A DNA stretch of 64,000 nt from Exophiala sp. HKRS030 (Eukaryota; Ascomycota; Eurotiomycetes; Chaetothyriales; Herpotrichiellaceae). Location: assembly GCA_023897205.1 (NCBI GenBank), contig JAHWDD010000003.1, positions 5,645,665 through 5,709,664 on the forward strand, in the 5' to 3' direction. Every line of letters starts with the position of its first letter. The first letter of the stretch is position 1. Below are positions 38,191 through 48,314 of the stretch, in pieces. The notes under the pieces are model-generated. The model was not told the origin of the DNA, made no database searches, and worked only from the letters and a program-made list of their open reading frames with translations. A program made the translations under genes and the position numbers.

Positions 38191-38642
38191 TCTATACGGC
38201 GCGTTTCTCGAATCATGAGCTGATCAAGAGTTTTCTTTGGATATCGATGTCCATTATGCTGAACTTGCGAATGATGTCGAGATGCAATTGTTCCATCAAG
38301 CGCAGCAAGAACAATTAATTCTTGGAAATGGACTCGGAAGTACGCAGGCGCCAGATTCTCTTCCGAATTTACCGAGCACACCTGCCGAGGCCGATCCGAG
38401 GTTTTCAAAGTGCATGGACGTCAACTGACACTTGCGTTTTTCTACTAGTAACGTCACCACTCGGAAAACCCGAACCATTTCTGATCACTTGATCCTCGAT
38501 GGTTACTCTTCCCCGGGAACGCATAACGCGACAAACTGCTGGATACTCCATTTCACTTACTCTCTCCGTGTTTTACCCCGGATGGAGTTTGTGGACCACC
38601 TGCCGATACTGAAGATCACATCCGAGTTGACCTCCACAAGTT
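38191..38642. promoter_or_regulatory. Divergent promoter, FAD monooxygenase and Zn2Cys6 activator
   Basis: 452 bp between two divergent start codons. It contains a TCGG-N5-CCGA palindrome at 38461-38473 and additional single TCGGAA/TTCCGA half-sites near 38334 and 38362. Zinc-cluster regulators of this class bind CGG triplets, often in promoters they share with target genes. Confidence 0.55.
38461..38473. promoter_or_regulatory. Putative zinc-cluster binding site TCGG-N5-CCGA
   Basis: The site reads TCGGAAAACCCGA: two inverted CGG triplets five bases apart. The same arrangement is found at 41903-41915, in the other divergent promoter of this gene group. It lies 170 bp upstream of the activator start. 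Confidence 0.5.
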
Positions 38643-40752
38643 ATGGCTAGCTCGGTGGATGTGTCACAGAACACCCGCAAAAGGCTCCGAGCTGCTCGTG
38701 CCTGTGAGTTGTGCCGATCCAAGAAGTATCGATGCGACGAAGAAGCGCCTTGTAGTAGATGCAGGAGTAAGTTGACTGTTCTCCAAAGGGAGCGATGAGC
38801 TGATGAAGACAGGGTGGAATGTTGCCTGTGTCTACAACGATAGAGGTCGCGTCAGACAGCGCCACAGATCTCTCGATCAACAGGATCACCAAGGAAATCA
38901 ACTAAATCAAGAGAATCATGGGACTTACACAGAGGCGTCAAGGACAGCAGATCACGAGAATTCTGTCGCGCACAATTTGAGCGGTCCGCTCACTGACGAA
39001 GTGTTCACCAATACGGGCCAGCACCCAAGTCTCTTAGATCGCAATGATGACAGTGACACGAACCATAGCGACGGGGTTAATGACGTTAATGTGCACACCA
39101 TCAATGCAGAGTTCCATGGTCCTACATCATCTCTAGCATTCCTAGCAACTTTACCACAGAATGACCATGAAGATCAAGACTCTTTGGTACCACCTTCCAA
39201 CCGCATCCAAGACTCAGCTGTACAATCCTTGGTCTCTGCACTTCACAATGACTCCTTCTCTCCTGATGCGAGAGGTCATAAAGCTGCAGAATCCGAGCTT
39301 TTGCGAAATGAAAGGTTCTATTTCCGACAGTCTCAACCATTCCTTGAAGGCTATTTCCAAAATCTGCACTATATCCATCCGATTCTCGATCGACAAGCAT
39401 TCCTCTCCGCATGTGAGATCCTCTGGTTCGGCCGAGACGAGAAATTTGATCCAAGTTTCGTATGCCTATATTATGCCGTCATGTCTCTGGGAGCACTTAC
39501 GCGCGAGTGGGATGAGAAGTTACTTGATGGCATGGGTCGATTTGAGTGGTCGCGGAAGATGTTCCAACTATCTGCTCTCGCGATGGGTCCCTTCCCAGGC
39601 AGAAATGACCTTCAGTCTGTCCAAGCAAACATCATAATGGCCAAGGTATGCCAAAACGAGTTGAACCCAAGTCTGGCATACATGTACCTCGGTCAAGCTG
39701 TCAGAACGAGTTTAGCAGCAGGTTACAACCGGCTTGTAGCCAGTCGACCAGGAAAAGATGTTCAAAGTGATGCTGCTGCAATTTCAAAGACCTGGTGGGG
39801 CCTATTTTCTTTGGAAATCGAAATGAGCTTTGCACTTGGTCGCCCGGATTCTCTAGGTCTCGACGCCTATCACACCCAGATAATGCCTGCGATCGAGATT
39901 GGTGACACTGCAATATTGACCTGCATGGTGGATCTCGCCCGCATCATCAGAAAGGTCTCGACGTTGCTTTACTTGTCGAATACCTCGATCGATACGAAGG
40001 TCGCTGCGGCCGAAAAAGTTGAGCAGGAGTTAAATGCCTGGATTCAGGCTCTGCCTGAAATCATCCGTCCTCGAACGATAGCGGATCGAGGAGAAAGCAT
40101 AAACATCTTACCCATGACACCAAAATGGGCAATTCGACAGCGTCATACACTCAAGTTCAGATATCACAATGTCCTCATGGTTCTCTATCGTCCGTTTCTT
40201 CTGGCTTCGGCACGCCGAGATAATGAATTGGCAAAGAATCATGAGGATGAAGTTTTGAAATGCGTATCAGCCGCAAGAGAGACCATAGAAGTCATGCACT
40301 ATATGTTCTGCAATTGCTCTTATTTTCGAACTTGGTGGTACAATACCACATATACACTTTATGCTGCTGCTATCATCCAACTTTATGCAACACGTATAGC
40401 TCAGCCACAGGAACAGCCTGGTCTTCTCCGCCTGTTAAGGTTGGCTACTGATATTCTGAAGGCAATGCAGGACAACGTTGTCGCAAGAAAAGCCGCAAAA
40501 TTGCTACAAAGAGCATATGCTCGATTGCAGAAACCTGATCTTGATACCGAAACTGCACCTTCGCGCCAATCAATCATTCGCGAGTCACAGGAGGGCCTCT
40601 TAGACACACAAATCACTATTCTTGGTAATATATCGCCAGAAGATTCATGGAACCAAGAACAGATTGACATGATGACACAACTATTCCCATTTTCCGATAC
40701 AAGTTTGTTGACATGGGCCGACGCCGATTTCGAGGCGATTATCAATGGTTAG
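38643..40752 (+). CDS. Zn2Cys6 transcription factor with Fungal_trans domain
   Basis: Exons are 38643-38766 and 38813-40752 (2064 bases, 687 aa, frame intact). The zinc cluster is complete, with Cys at residues 21, 24, 31, 37, 40 and 47 (spacing 2-6-5-2-6); the intron falls between the fifth and sixth Cys. After a long Asn/His/Asp-rich linker comes the middle homology domain, recognisable from EGYFQNLHYIHPILDRQAF, LYYAVMSLGAL, MYLGQAVRTSLAAGYNR and WWGLFSLEIEMSFALGRP. The C-terminal ~150 residues are helical. It sits between the FAD monooxygenase (divergent) and the alpha/beta hydrolase (convergent, 9 bp between the stops), which makes it the obvious candidate for pathway-specific activator of the group. 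The inducer is unknown. Confidence 0.95.
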
Positions 40753-40761
40753 GCTTGACTT

Positions 40762-41720
40762 CTACCTCTTGTATTGTTCGTTGATGAAGTCGATGATCAT
40801 CCGGCCCCATGCCTCTTCCGCCTCAATCCCCGTTCCCAGGCTTACTACAGGACTCAAATGATTGTGTCCAGCGAGACTGCCAACCCTGAGAGTATTTGCA
40901 AGGACATCTGAGCTTCGCCACAGCTGCACAAAGTCTCGACCTGGAGTGCAAATTTCGTCTTCTGGATCAAGACTGCCAGTGAGCACGAGAACAGATGTTT
41001 GTGTCAGGAGTGATACTGATTCCTGCTCAATTCCTGATTTCAGGAGGCCGAAGGGACATAAAGCTGTGATATCATCCTTAAAGTAGAGACTTAAAATGTT
41101 ACTTCTTGTAGGATCCGCTTGAGCAAAATGAAATGGGACGGCCAGCAGTACAACTCCTTTCAAATTCATACCAATGTGCGAGGGTCTGAGGAGACGCTCA
41201 CGCTGCGCTGTGAACTCGGGTGCCAGCAGAAAAGTCGAGAGATGTACGCCTCCGGCTGAATTTCCCATTACGAACAGGTCCAGATTGGATGACTTGTCTT
41301 CACGCATATTCTCGGCGATCCAGTCGATTGCAAGAGCCACATCTTCGCCTCCAGATGGAAAAACAGCACCATGGGATATGAGCCGATAATCGATGATGAC
41401 GACAGGAATCCCAAGGTTTTCCGCGAAGTAATGACCCAAGTTTGAATACACAAGACCATCAAAGAAATTCGGGTTGATCTTGTCGCCACGCACTAATCCC
41501 CTCCGTAGACGAAGACCAGGACCGATTTCAAGGGCCTTTCCCAGGAATTTCTTGAAGGTGTATAAACATCGAGTTTTTGGCGCGGATGAGGGCCGTAGGA
41601 GAACTCTTCTCTCTTTGTTGATCTGATCTGATCGGCGCGAGACAGTATCAAGGGTTCGTATGCCTTTAAAGTTGGAACAACGATCTCGGAGATCGCTGTC
41701 GATAGGGGTAATTTGTCCAT
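40762..41720 (-). CDS. Alpha/beta hydrolase (esterase-like), frame broken
   Basis: Translation from the ATG at 41720 (MDKLPLSTAISEIVVPTL) runs to VLVFVYGG, then needs a one-base shift at 41498-41501 to continue as LVRGDKINPNFFDGLVYSN to the stop at 40762. Four C (plus strand) stand where five would restore YGGGLVRGD, the oxyanion-hole segment. One added base gives 960 bases (319 aa). Catalytic elements are the nucleophile elbow GNSAGG, the acid in LTGSLDPEDE and the His in LAGHNHLSP. The fold is that of the carboxylesterase/hormone-sensitive-lipase group of hydrolases acting on small esters. It is divergent from the bicupin (390 bp between starts) and convergent with the activator. If the group degrades flavonols, this enzyme could cleave the ester (depside) released by a quercetinase; that is inference. 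The break is probably a sequence error. Confidence 0.85.
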
Positions 41721-42110
41721 CGCTAGGATGGCTATTTTTCACAGTTAGCTAACAACAATCGCTCTAAAACATCGATACACGGATATATTAATTTTTTTAC
41801 TGTCAATGATCGTTGCACGCAACAAGTCAGTGTTGCGTTATTCGCACATCGGGCAACTAACTTTGTCGGATGAAAGCTTTCCGTGGCATTTCCGAGGTAC
41901 ACTCGGGATTCCCGACGGGCAAAAACACGGTATTTTGAACGGCTGAGCAACGCTCTCGAAGCTAATGCCAACTGCCGATGCAGCCAAAACCTAAATGAGG
42001 GAGCCTACGCAGATTCCCGACTAGTACTTCAGCAAGTGATCTCGTCGGAAAATGTAAGATTCTCTACTCTACTCGAAAGAAAACTACTGTCTCCGGATTC
42101 TTCTCAAAAT
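41721..42110. promoter_or_regulatory. Divergent promoter, alpha/beta hydrolase and bicupin
   Basis: 390 bp between the divergent starts. It holds the TCGG-N5-CCGA palindrome (41903-41915) almost exactly midway, and a CGG-N11-CCG arrangement at 41867-41883. The frame of the bicupin stays open through part of this segment but the translation there resembles no cupin. Confidence 0.55.
41903..41915. promoter_or_regulatory. Putative zinc-cluster binding site TCGG-N5-CCGA (perfect palindrome)
   Basis: TCGGGA-T-TCCCGA is a perfect 6+1+6 palindrome. It is 183 bp from the hydrolase start and 196 bp from the bicupin start, and matches the site at 38461-38473 in spacing and in the flanking T/A. Confidence 0.55.
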
Positions 42111-43115
42111 ATGCTGGACTTGATTTCAAAGCCGCCAGGAAAGGCTGGACAAGCGTATGTCCTTGAATCACTAGGTGGAGAGATCATCTATATTCCATGC
42201 TCGAAGTCGGCGACGCGACTGCTAGTGACGGGAAAGGAAACAGATAATGCTTTCGCGATCGTTGGATCTGGTGGAACACAATCGGCACCAATTGGGTTTC
42301 ACTATCATCGTGAGGCACACGATATTTTCTTGTGCTTGAAAGGCAACGTCAACGTATGGACAGGCGATCAGTGCAGAACACTTGGAGCAGGAGATCTCGC
42401 CAGTGCGCCTCCAGGGATTATTCACCAGTACCAAATTCTTGGCAACTACACAGAATTTGTTGGCTTGATCGTACCTGGAGGGTGGGAAGAGTTCTTCCGT
42501 TTCATTGGCGATCCTTACGATGGAGCTTTGTTTCCTCTTGAGGACAATCGAAACCCTTTTGAGGTTTTGATCCCTAGATTGGTAGCAGCGAGCGAGAAAT
42601 TCGACATGATCCCCGTGAGAGATCATCCTCATGTGGAGCCGCAACCGTGGGTCACTGGTAAAGACAATATCCTCCCCGGATCGCTGAGCCCTTATTACCT
42701 CCGCTCAGGCACAGGCCCTCGATATTCGATCGGCGGCCTAGTCTGTAGCCCACTCGTCACGATCGACGAGTCTGCAGGAAGATTCGCTATTGCCTCTATC
42801 GAGGGTTCCTCTTTTCACGATGGTGGCCTTTTGTCGAGATCCTTCAAATTTGCGAACGTTCATCATGCGATCCAGGTCGCAGACGGCTTGCTCAAAATAG
42901 AACTTGGCGATGGTCAAAGTTCTCAACTGAGTGGAGGCGATACCGTCTATCTACCTAAAGCGACGTCATTTCGATTGCACCTAGGTAGCCGATATGTCAA
43001 GGCTTACCTTTTTGGAAGTGGTGGCGGTCTGGTGGAACTTTTGCGCAGAGTTGGTACTCCGTACGATCAGACTCTTCCCCAGAAAAGGCGGAAGTATGGA
43101 GTTCAGAAGCTGTAA
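42111..43115 (+). CDS. Quercetin 2,3-dioxygenase-like bicupin
   Basis: I chose the ATG at 42111 (MLDLISKPPGKAGQAYVLES), giving 334 aa in one exon; the frame is open further upstream but without cupin-like sequence. The N-terminal cupin has motif 1 as FHYHREAHDIFLCLKGNVNV (metal ligands His, His and Glu) and motif 2 as APPGIIHQYQI (third His). The C-terminal cupin has SFKFANVHHAIQVADGLLKI and GGDTVYLPKATSFRLHLGS, with degenerate ligands, as in fungal quercetinases where only one cupin binds copper. Family enzymes cleave the flavonol heterocycle with oxygen, releasing CO and a depside ester. There is no signal peptide, so it would act inside the cell, unlike secreted Aspergillus quercetinase. 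The precise substrate is not certain; the bicupin fold also covers other dioxygenases. Confidence 0.82.
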   Translation: MLDLISKPPGKAGQAYVLESLGGEIIYIPCSKSATRLLVTGKETDNAFAIVGSGGTQSAPIGFHYHREAHDIFLCLKGNVNVWTGDQCRTLGAGDLASAPPGIIHQYQILGNYTEFVGLIVPGGWEEFFRFIGDPYDGALFPLEDNRNPFEVLIPRLVAASEKFDMIPVRDHPHVEPQPWVTGKDNILPGSLSPYYLRSGTGPRYSIGGLVCSPLVTIDESAGRFAIASIEGSSFHDGGLLSRSFKFANVHHAIQVADGLLKIELGDGQSSQLSGGDTVYLPKATSFRLHLGSRYVKAYLFGSGGGLVELLRRVGTPYDQTLPQKRRKYGVQKL

Positions 43116-44132
43116 AGCAACTTGAAAATGACCTACAGTTCGAATTCTCTTGAGAGGACGGGTTAGGAAATAAAGCAAAATTGACGTATTGTATATCCTG
43201 TATTAATATCTTGGTCATACATGCGCTGGAAGCCCCCACAAAGGGATCGGATGCATAGTCATCCGCAACTCGTGTCTCAACAAAAGAACACCCACGTTGT
43301 GTTCACAGAGAAGCGATATCGTGAAGTCTGTCGAACCTTTGCCCTCTTTTGGCAGTGGGGATAAGCTGGGGGCATTTTGACCTTGCATAACTGGTACATT
43401 CACGAAAGAGACATGATGGAATTTGACCCGATTGAGCTTGCATCGACTTGTCCGCATCTATGCGTAAACAGACAAATCTGCATCTACGAGGTAAAATATC
43501 CATTAATGCGGCTCCAAGATAGCCTCCACATCTACCTCGCACGGACACAATCAATCCAATTTGATAGAGAGATCTACACCGGAAAGCAATAAAGTTGATC
43601 ACTTACCGGGCCATATATTGAACCTGACGCATTACTGTGGGGTACGAATAGATGATCGACAATGCCATTGTCTAGTTTAAACCTATTAGTGACGACCTCA
43701 TCTGGGGTAACCGTTCTAAACGCTCGAGCGTTAAAACGTCGGTCGATCCGAAGTGTCTGTGCCCTTTCGTGCACAGAGGCTAAGTTGTGCTTTGACTTGA
43801 CTCCAATTTCAGTCACCGTCGAGACCTCGTCGACCAATTTCTGTATACACAGCAGCTTGCACCCTATCCATTCCTGGATTCTGCATATTGACACGTTGGC
43901 CCATGAACGACGTGGCTTAAGGTCTCACGGTGGCCCAAATATGTACGAACAACACTGCAAAGGGCGCCACATACATCATTCTCGCTTATCTCCCATACCT
44001 TGTGTTCGCGAGATATTGGCTTGAGTTGCTATTGAATGGACGGATGACATGAATCTCCATCAAAATTGCCCAGATCTTTCGACCCATATACCATGAAATG
44101 CCAGAGGATGGGTTGGTCAGCACGAGGTGATC

Positions 44133-44164
44133 GCCGTCGATAGTTCAGGTTGACTATCGACGGC
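44133..44164. repeat. Perfect 12-bp inverted repeat with 8-nt loop
   Basis: GCCGTCGATAGT at 44133-44144 is exactly complementary to ACTATCGACGGC at 44153-44164. It lies about 270 bp upstream of the surface-protein start. It could be a regulator site or a structured element. An oligo-T run is absent, so it does not look like a terminator. Confidence 0.8.
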
Positions 44165-44261
44165 TTCAGGAACACAGATGTAAGAGGCTGTATCACATCA
44201 CTGCTATCTTGTACTGTCGACATCATATGCAGAGACGTGGGATGGATGCAAATCAAATGCC

Positions 44262-44267
44262 TATAAA
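44262..44267 (+). promoter_or_regulatory. TATA box of the surface-protein gene
   Basis: TATAAA is preceded by CC and followed by GAGGGG, 168 bp upstream of the start codon at 44435. Confidence 0.5.
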
Positions 44268-44434
44268 GAGGGGCATAGATCAAATCTTTGAACACAATCT
44301 CCAGGTCAACATCCAGATCCCCAGCAGCACAGTTAACAGCAAACTCACAAGCAAAGCTCCTTTCGATAACTTTCACTTCAAAACTTTCACTTCTAACATC
44401 CAGTTCGACTTCGAATTTCAGTAACCCCGCAAGA

Positions 44435-45182
44435 ATGCATTTCACCAAGACACTCCTCGCCGCTAGCGCACTTTTCTTCACCACTTCTGGTAGGTTATTT
44501 GGTGACCTTATTCCTCGAGGCATCAGGCTTACCGCGTCTTTTAGTTATTGCTGCACCAGCACCTGCGGCTGAGCCTGAAGCCCTTGAGAAGCGTGATCTC
44601 CTCAGTGGAATCAACAGTGCTGCTGGAACATTGAACACTGCTGCTGGAGGAGCTACTTCATCTTTGAGTATGTCCACGAACATCTAAACAATACGATTTG
44701 CAGCTGACAATTCAAACCCAGCCGCCGGCCTGAACCAGATCGCCAATGGCGTTAACGCAGTGGTTGCGCTGACTTTGACCACACAAATCAACGCCAACCT
44801 CCTTGCCATTGCTGCCGGTGTCAACACTGCCGCTAACGGTGTTGCGGCCGCCGTCAACGGAGCCGCGACCACCTTGACCGCCGATGAGATCGCCGCTTTG
44901 CAACGAAGCATTGGCAGCATTCAAGGTGCAGCAGCACGTATCCTCGCTGCACTGCAGACCGCCAGTGCTAGCACCATCAATCAAACTGCGGCAGAGGCTG
45001 CCTTTATCCGCGCTCAGACTCAGGCTATCGTGAATTCGTTGAACAGGATCGGAACTTCGCTTCAGACATATCTTGGTGGTGTCACTGTCACCGGCAACAC
45101 TGCTGGCACTGATATCCTTGGTGCTGTTACCAGTACTGTTGCAAGCATCGTCAACAACGTCGTTGGGCTTCTTGGGCTATGA
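44435..45182 (+). CDS. Secreted Ala/Asn/Thr-rich surface protein, HsbA/mannoprotein-like
   Basis: Exons are 44435-44489, 44545-44667 and 44704-45182 (657 bases, 218 aa, frame intact). The N-terminus MHFTKTLLAASALFFTTS plus VIAAPAPAAEP is a clear signal peptide with a cleavage site near the AAPAPA segment, and LEKRD just after it is a likely Kex2 site. The mature part has no Cys and is made of amphipathic helical segments rich in Ala, Asn and Thr (for example AAGVNTAANGVAAAVNGAAT), ending in VNNVVGLLGL. This composition resembles hydrophobic-surface-binding protein A and Mp1-type cell-wall proteins, but I cannot fix the family. The promoter has a TATA box and a 12-bp inverted repeat. Confidence 0.8.
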
Positions 45183-45408
45183 TCTGGGATATTCATTAAG
45201 ACATCGTCGTGTATCGGAACTGTGGACATTCATTATGAACTGGTGATGCGGACTTGTACATATGCTATGGCACTGAGAGGAGGATCAACATGCAAATCTG
45301 GGACAGAACGTTTGTCAATGTACAAATAGTTTTACTTTAGTTGATGTAAACAAAGTCTTTCATTTACTTGAGATTTTCCCTTCAAACTTCAACGAAGCAT
45401 CTGACAGA

Positions 45409-45864
45409 TCAATCGAGAACAAAGTCGTGGAGTCTCTGCAAGCAATGAGCACATTCTAAAGTGATCAAAATCAAAGACACAGACTTGGGGACTACCTTTG
45501 AAGATGATCTCCAAGCATCCCATAGGAAGGTTAGTGCTGCAACAAGAGAGGAAGAAAACACCAGACCCCACACTTTAACCTCGGGCTTCAAGCGAGCCAC
45601 TTTGAAGTTTACATCACGTGGAGGATACCCCATGTTTTTAATCCTGACTTCATCCCTTTCAGAAGCTTGTTCTTTCTCTCTACCTCGTCTAACTAGCTCT
45701 CGAAACCAGGCCGGACTGACGGCAACGCCAGTCGCGAAACTACCCCGGATTTTCAGCGGTCCAATGAGCCCCCTCAAGAGTGGATCCACAAGGCACGTCA
45801 AATAAGGCGGGCTCGAATGGGCTTTCTCGGGCATACTTTCTTGAGTCATCTTTTGCTCAGTCAT
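45409..45864 (-). CDS. Hypothetical small protein with one membrane segment
   Basis: An uninterrupted frame of 151 codons starts at the ATG at 45864 (MTEQKMTQESMPEK). It has a basic middle section and one hydrophobic span, VWGLVFSSSLVAALTFLW, near residue 105. I recognise no family. It could be a lineage-specific gene or chance; there is no introns-plus-motif support. Confidence 0.3.
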   Translation of the reverse strand: MTEQKMTQESMPEKAHSSPPYLTCLVDPLLRGLIGPLKIRGSFATGVAVSPAWFRELVRRGREKEQASERDEVRIKNMGYPPRDVNFKVARLKPEVKVWGLVFSSSLVAALTFLWDAWRSSSKVVPKSVSLILITLECAHCLQRLHDFVLD

Positions 45865-46640
45865 GGATTTCAAGAGCCTCGTGTCAAACAGACTACACTG
45901 CGGCCAAAGACTACACATGACGTGCCACATTTTAAATGGCCACTCTATCGAGTGGGGTCAACTGACTTCGATCTACAGAGTATGCTTTTGGGGCGTCGTG
46001 CTTTCCCGCTTGCCGGTGCCTCCCATCCTCCTTTCAAGGGAAAGCAACGTTTCGCGAGACCGTTTGGTGGCTGAACTTTCGCTAAACGAGTCATACTGCG
46101 GATACTGAGTACATCCGCGCAAAATGTACTTTCACGACGATCATGGAAAGAATCTTCCTTTTCAAAGCACAATATAACTAGTATTTCTCTTCCATAATGC
46201 GTCGTTGATGTCTAAACCTCTGATTCGAGGCAAACAATATTCACAAAATATCATGCCAAGAAGCTGGGCCTGCAGAAACATCGTGTCTAGAATCTATATT
46301 GGACCTCATCTCCGCAAATCCTTCTCTCCCGAGGGGCAGATGTCATGTTGCGACGACTCAAAAATCTTGACTCAATGATCTTCAACGACTGGGGTGTGTT
46401 GCGCCGCTTGTATACCCCAGGTCTTGCTTGAACTGTGTCTCCACATCCCAGACTCCTCTTTGAATGGGGTGATCATGCCAGCCGTGCTTCGCATGCGGAA
46501 ATGCTGAGCTGTCTTGTACCAGGGGCATAAATAGCAGCGTTTTCCCTACGGATACTCTCAGTTACCTCTGCTACTTTGTCGTAGATGTTGTCCTTTTCCA
46601 CTGCCTTATCAGAAAGTATCTTCATCATCCACGGCTGAAG
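45865..46640. other. Spacer and promoter of the sugar transporter gene
   Basis: No gene is supported. A TATA-like ATAAATA lies at 46527-46533, 108 bp before the transporter start, followed by a CT-rich leader. Confidence 0.5.
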
Positions 46641-48314
46641 ATGTTCGGCCTCAACCGCTTTCAGTTGCTCTGTCTTGCCTACATCACATTTGGTTCTGCC
46701 TTTTACGGCTATGACTCTGGTATGTGCTACAATGTGACCGACGTCGATACCTTCTTAACGTTGCACAGGCATCACCACATCCGTGCTCGCATATGAGTCC
46801 TTCTTGACATACTTCAACCTCAATGCAAACACAATCGGTGCTTTCAACGCCGCCTACTATGCAGCTTGTGCAGTAGGTAACTTTGTCAACTGGTATCTTC
46901 CCGACAAGATCGGCCGTATCAGGACCATCCAAGTCGCCTGCATCATCAATATCCCTGCTGTCGTCCTCCAAACAGCCGCTGTCAACTTCGGTATGTTCGT
47001 TTGCGGGCGTGTGCTTGGAGGTATTGCTTGCGGTATTGTGTTTGCCTTATGTCCCGTGTATGCATCTGAGATAGCTCCTCCTCATATCCGAGGACGAATT
47101 GCCATGATCTATGCGATGAATGTTTCCCTGGGGTACATGATCACCGAATGGATCGGACTCGGCTTCTACTTCATCAAAGGAAACGCATCTTGGCGCGTCC
47201 TCTTCGGTCTGCAATTGCTACCGACTGCAGTCATGTTGATAGCTTCATTCTGGATGCCATTCTCGCCGAGATGGCTCGTCATGAAAGGCCGCTATGAAGA
47301 GGCCCAGGCGGTACTCAAACGGATCCACGGTGGCCTGAACCACGACGAAACCTTCTACGAGCGAGAATTCCACCAGATCAAAGCTCAGATCCAGCTTGAC
47401 CAGGACGAAAGACTGGGTCTCAAGGATATCTTCCTGCGCCCATCGTACCGCAAACGAGTCTTGCTTGTCATCAACTTCTTCGCATTCCAGCAATTGACCG
47501 GCATCATCCCATTGCAGAACTACCAGGTCTTCATCTACCAGCTCTGTGGCTTCGATGCCGTCATGTCGCTGACCTTGATTGGTATCTGGGGAACAGTGGT
47601 GTGTATCGCCGTGGCGTGCATGTCACCGTGGTTCGACCGCATTGGACGACGAGCATCTGTCTTCCTGGCATATAGCTTCATCATCCCCGGCGCTCTGCTG
47701 ATCGTTATCATGTGGGCGCGTTTCGAGGCCGGCGGCAACCAGGATCTCGGTGTGGCCAAAGGTATCATCTTCGGCATGTTCTTCTTGGTGTGGGGCTATG
47801 GTGGTATCTTGAACACCTTTGCACCTTGTGTAAGTATTATCCTCCAGCATTTCCCCGTCTCCCTCGATGTCTACGATCGAACACCACTAAATTTTTCTCC
47901 TCTCACCAAACTCAGTACTCCTCCGAGATCATGCCAACGTGTATCCGCGCCGCGGGCGTGGCATGCGGCTATGCGACCTTCAACGTGGTCGTGATCCTCC
48001 TTGTGCAAATTACACCATTGGCCATAGAACGCATCTCATGGCGCTTTTTCTTGATCTTCGTCATTTGCGACTTCATTTTCATCACGGTGTTTTACTTCTT
48101 CTACCCGGAGACAAAGAATAAGACTGTAAGTTGACATTGATCCCTTGATGAAATAGCGGATAGTGAGAGGCACCATATACTGACTGATCGATTTGCGATG
48201 TAGTTGGAAGAAATCGAGGCTCTCTTTGGCGACAAGGTGGCTGTAAGTATCGAGGATGCAGGTAAGGCGGCGGAGCTGGAGAAGGAGACGCGTGTTGAAC
48301 ATAAGGAGGTTTGA
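46641..48314 (+). CDS. MFS sugar transporter
   Basis: Exons are 46641-46719, 46769-47829, 47916-48125 and 48204-48314 (1461 bases, 486 aa, frame intact). The start MFGLNRFQLLCLAYITFGSA is followed by GYDSGITTSV, matching the first helix and loop of the sugar-porter family (PF00083). Other family motifs are DKIGRIRT (loop 2-3), PPHIRGR (loop 4-5), FSPRWLVMKGRYEEA (loop 6-7), DRIGRR (loop 8-9) and FYPETKNKTLEEIEALF (after helix 12). It would import a mono- or disaccharide across the plasma membrane with protons. A GTAAGT inside exon 4 (near 48242) could act as an alternative donor, but the frame continues normally to HKEV. The substrate is unknown. Confidence 0.93.

Larger units (their letters stand above)
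43116..44434. other. Spacer and promoter of the surface-protein gene
   Basis: No gene is supported in 1.3 kb. A 12-bp perfect inverted repeat is at 44133-44164, and a TATA box (TATAAA) at 44262-44267 lies 168 bp before the next start, followed by a CA- and CT-rich leader, as in strongly expressed fungal genes. Confidence 0.55.

Noticed and set aside
41883..42110. Upstream extension of the bicupin by 76 codons
   Set aside because: The frame is open, but the residues do not resemble the family and the region contains the shared promoter with both palindromes.
48239..48260. GTAAGT in the last exon of the sugar transporter as a real donor
   Set aside because: No matching downstream acceptor or exon is needed; the frame ends normally after LEEIEALFGDK.
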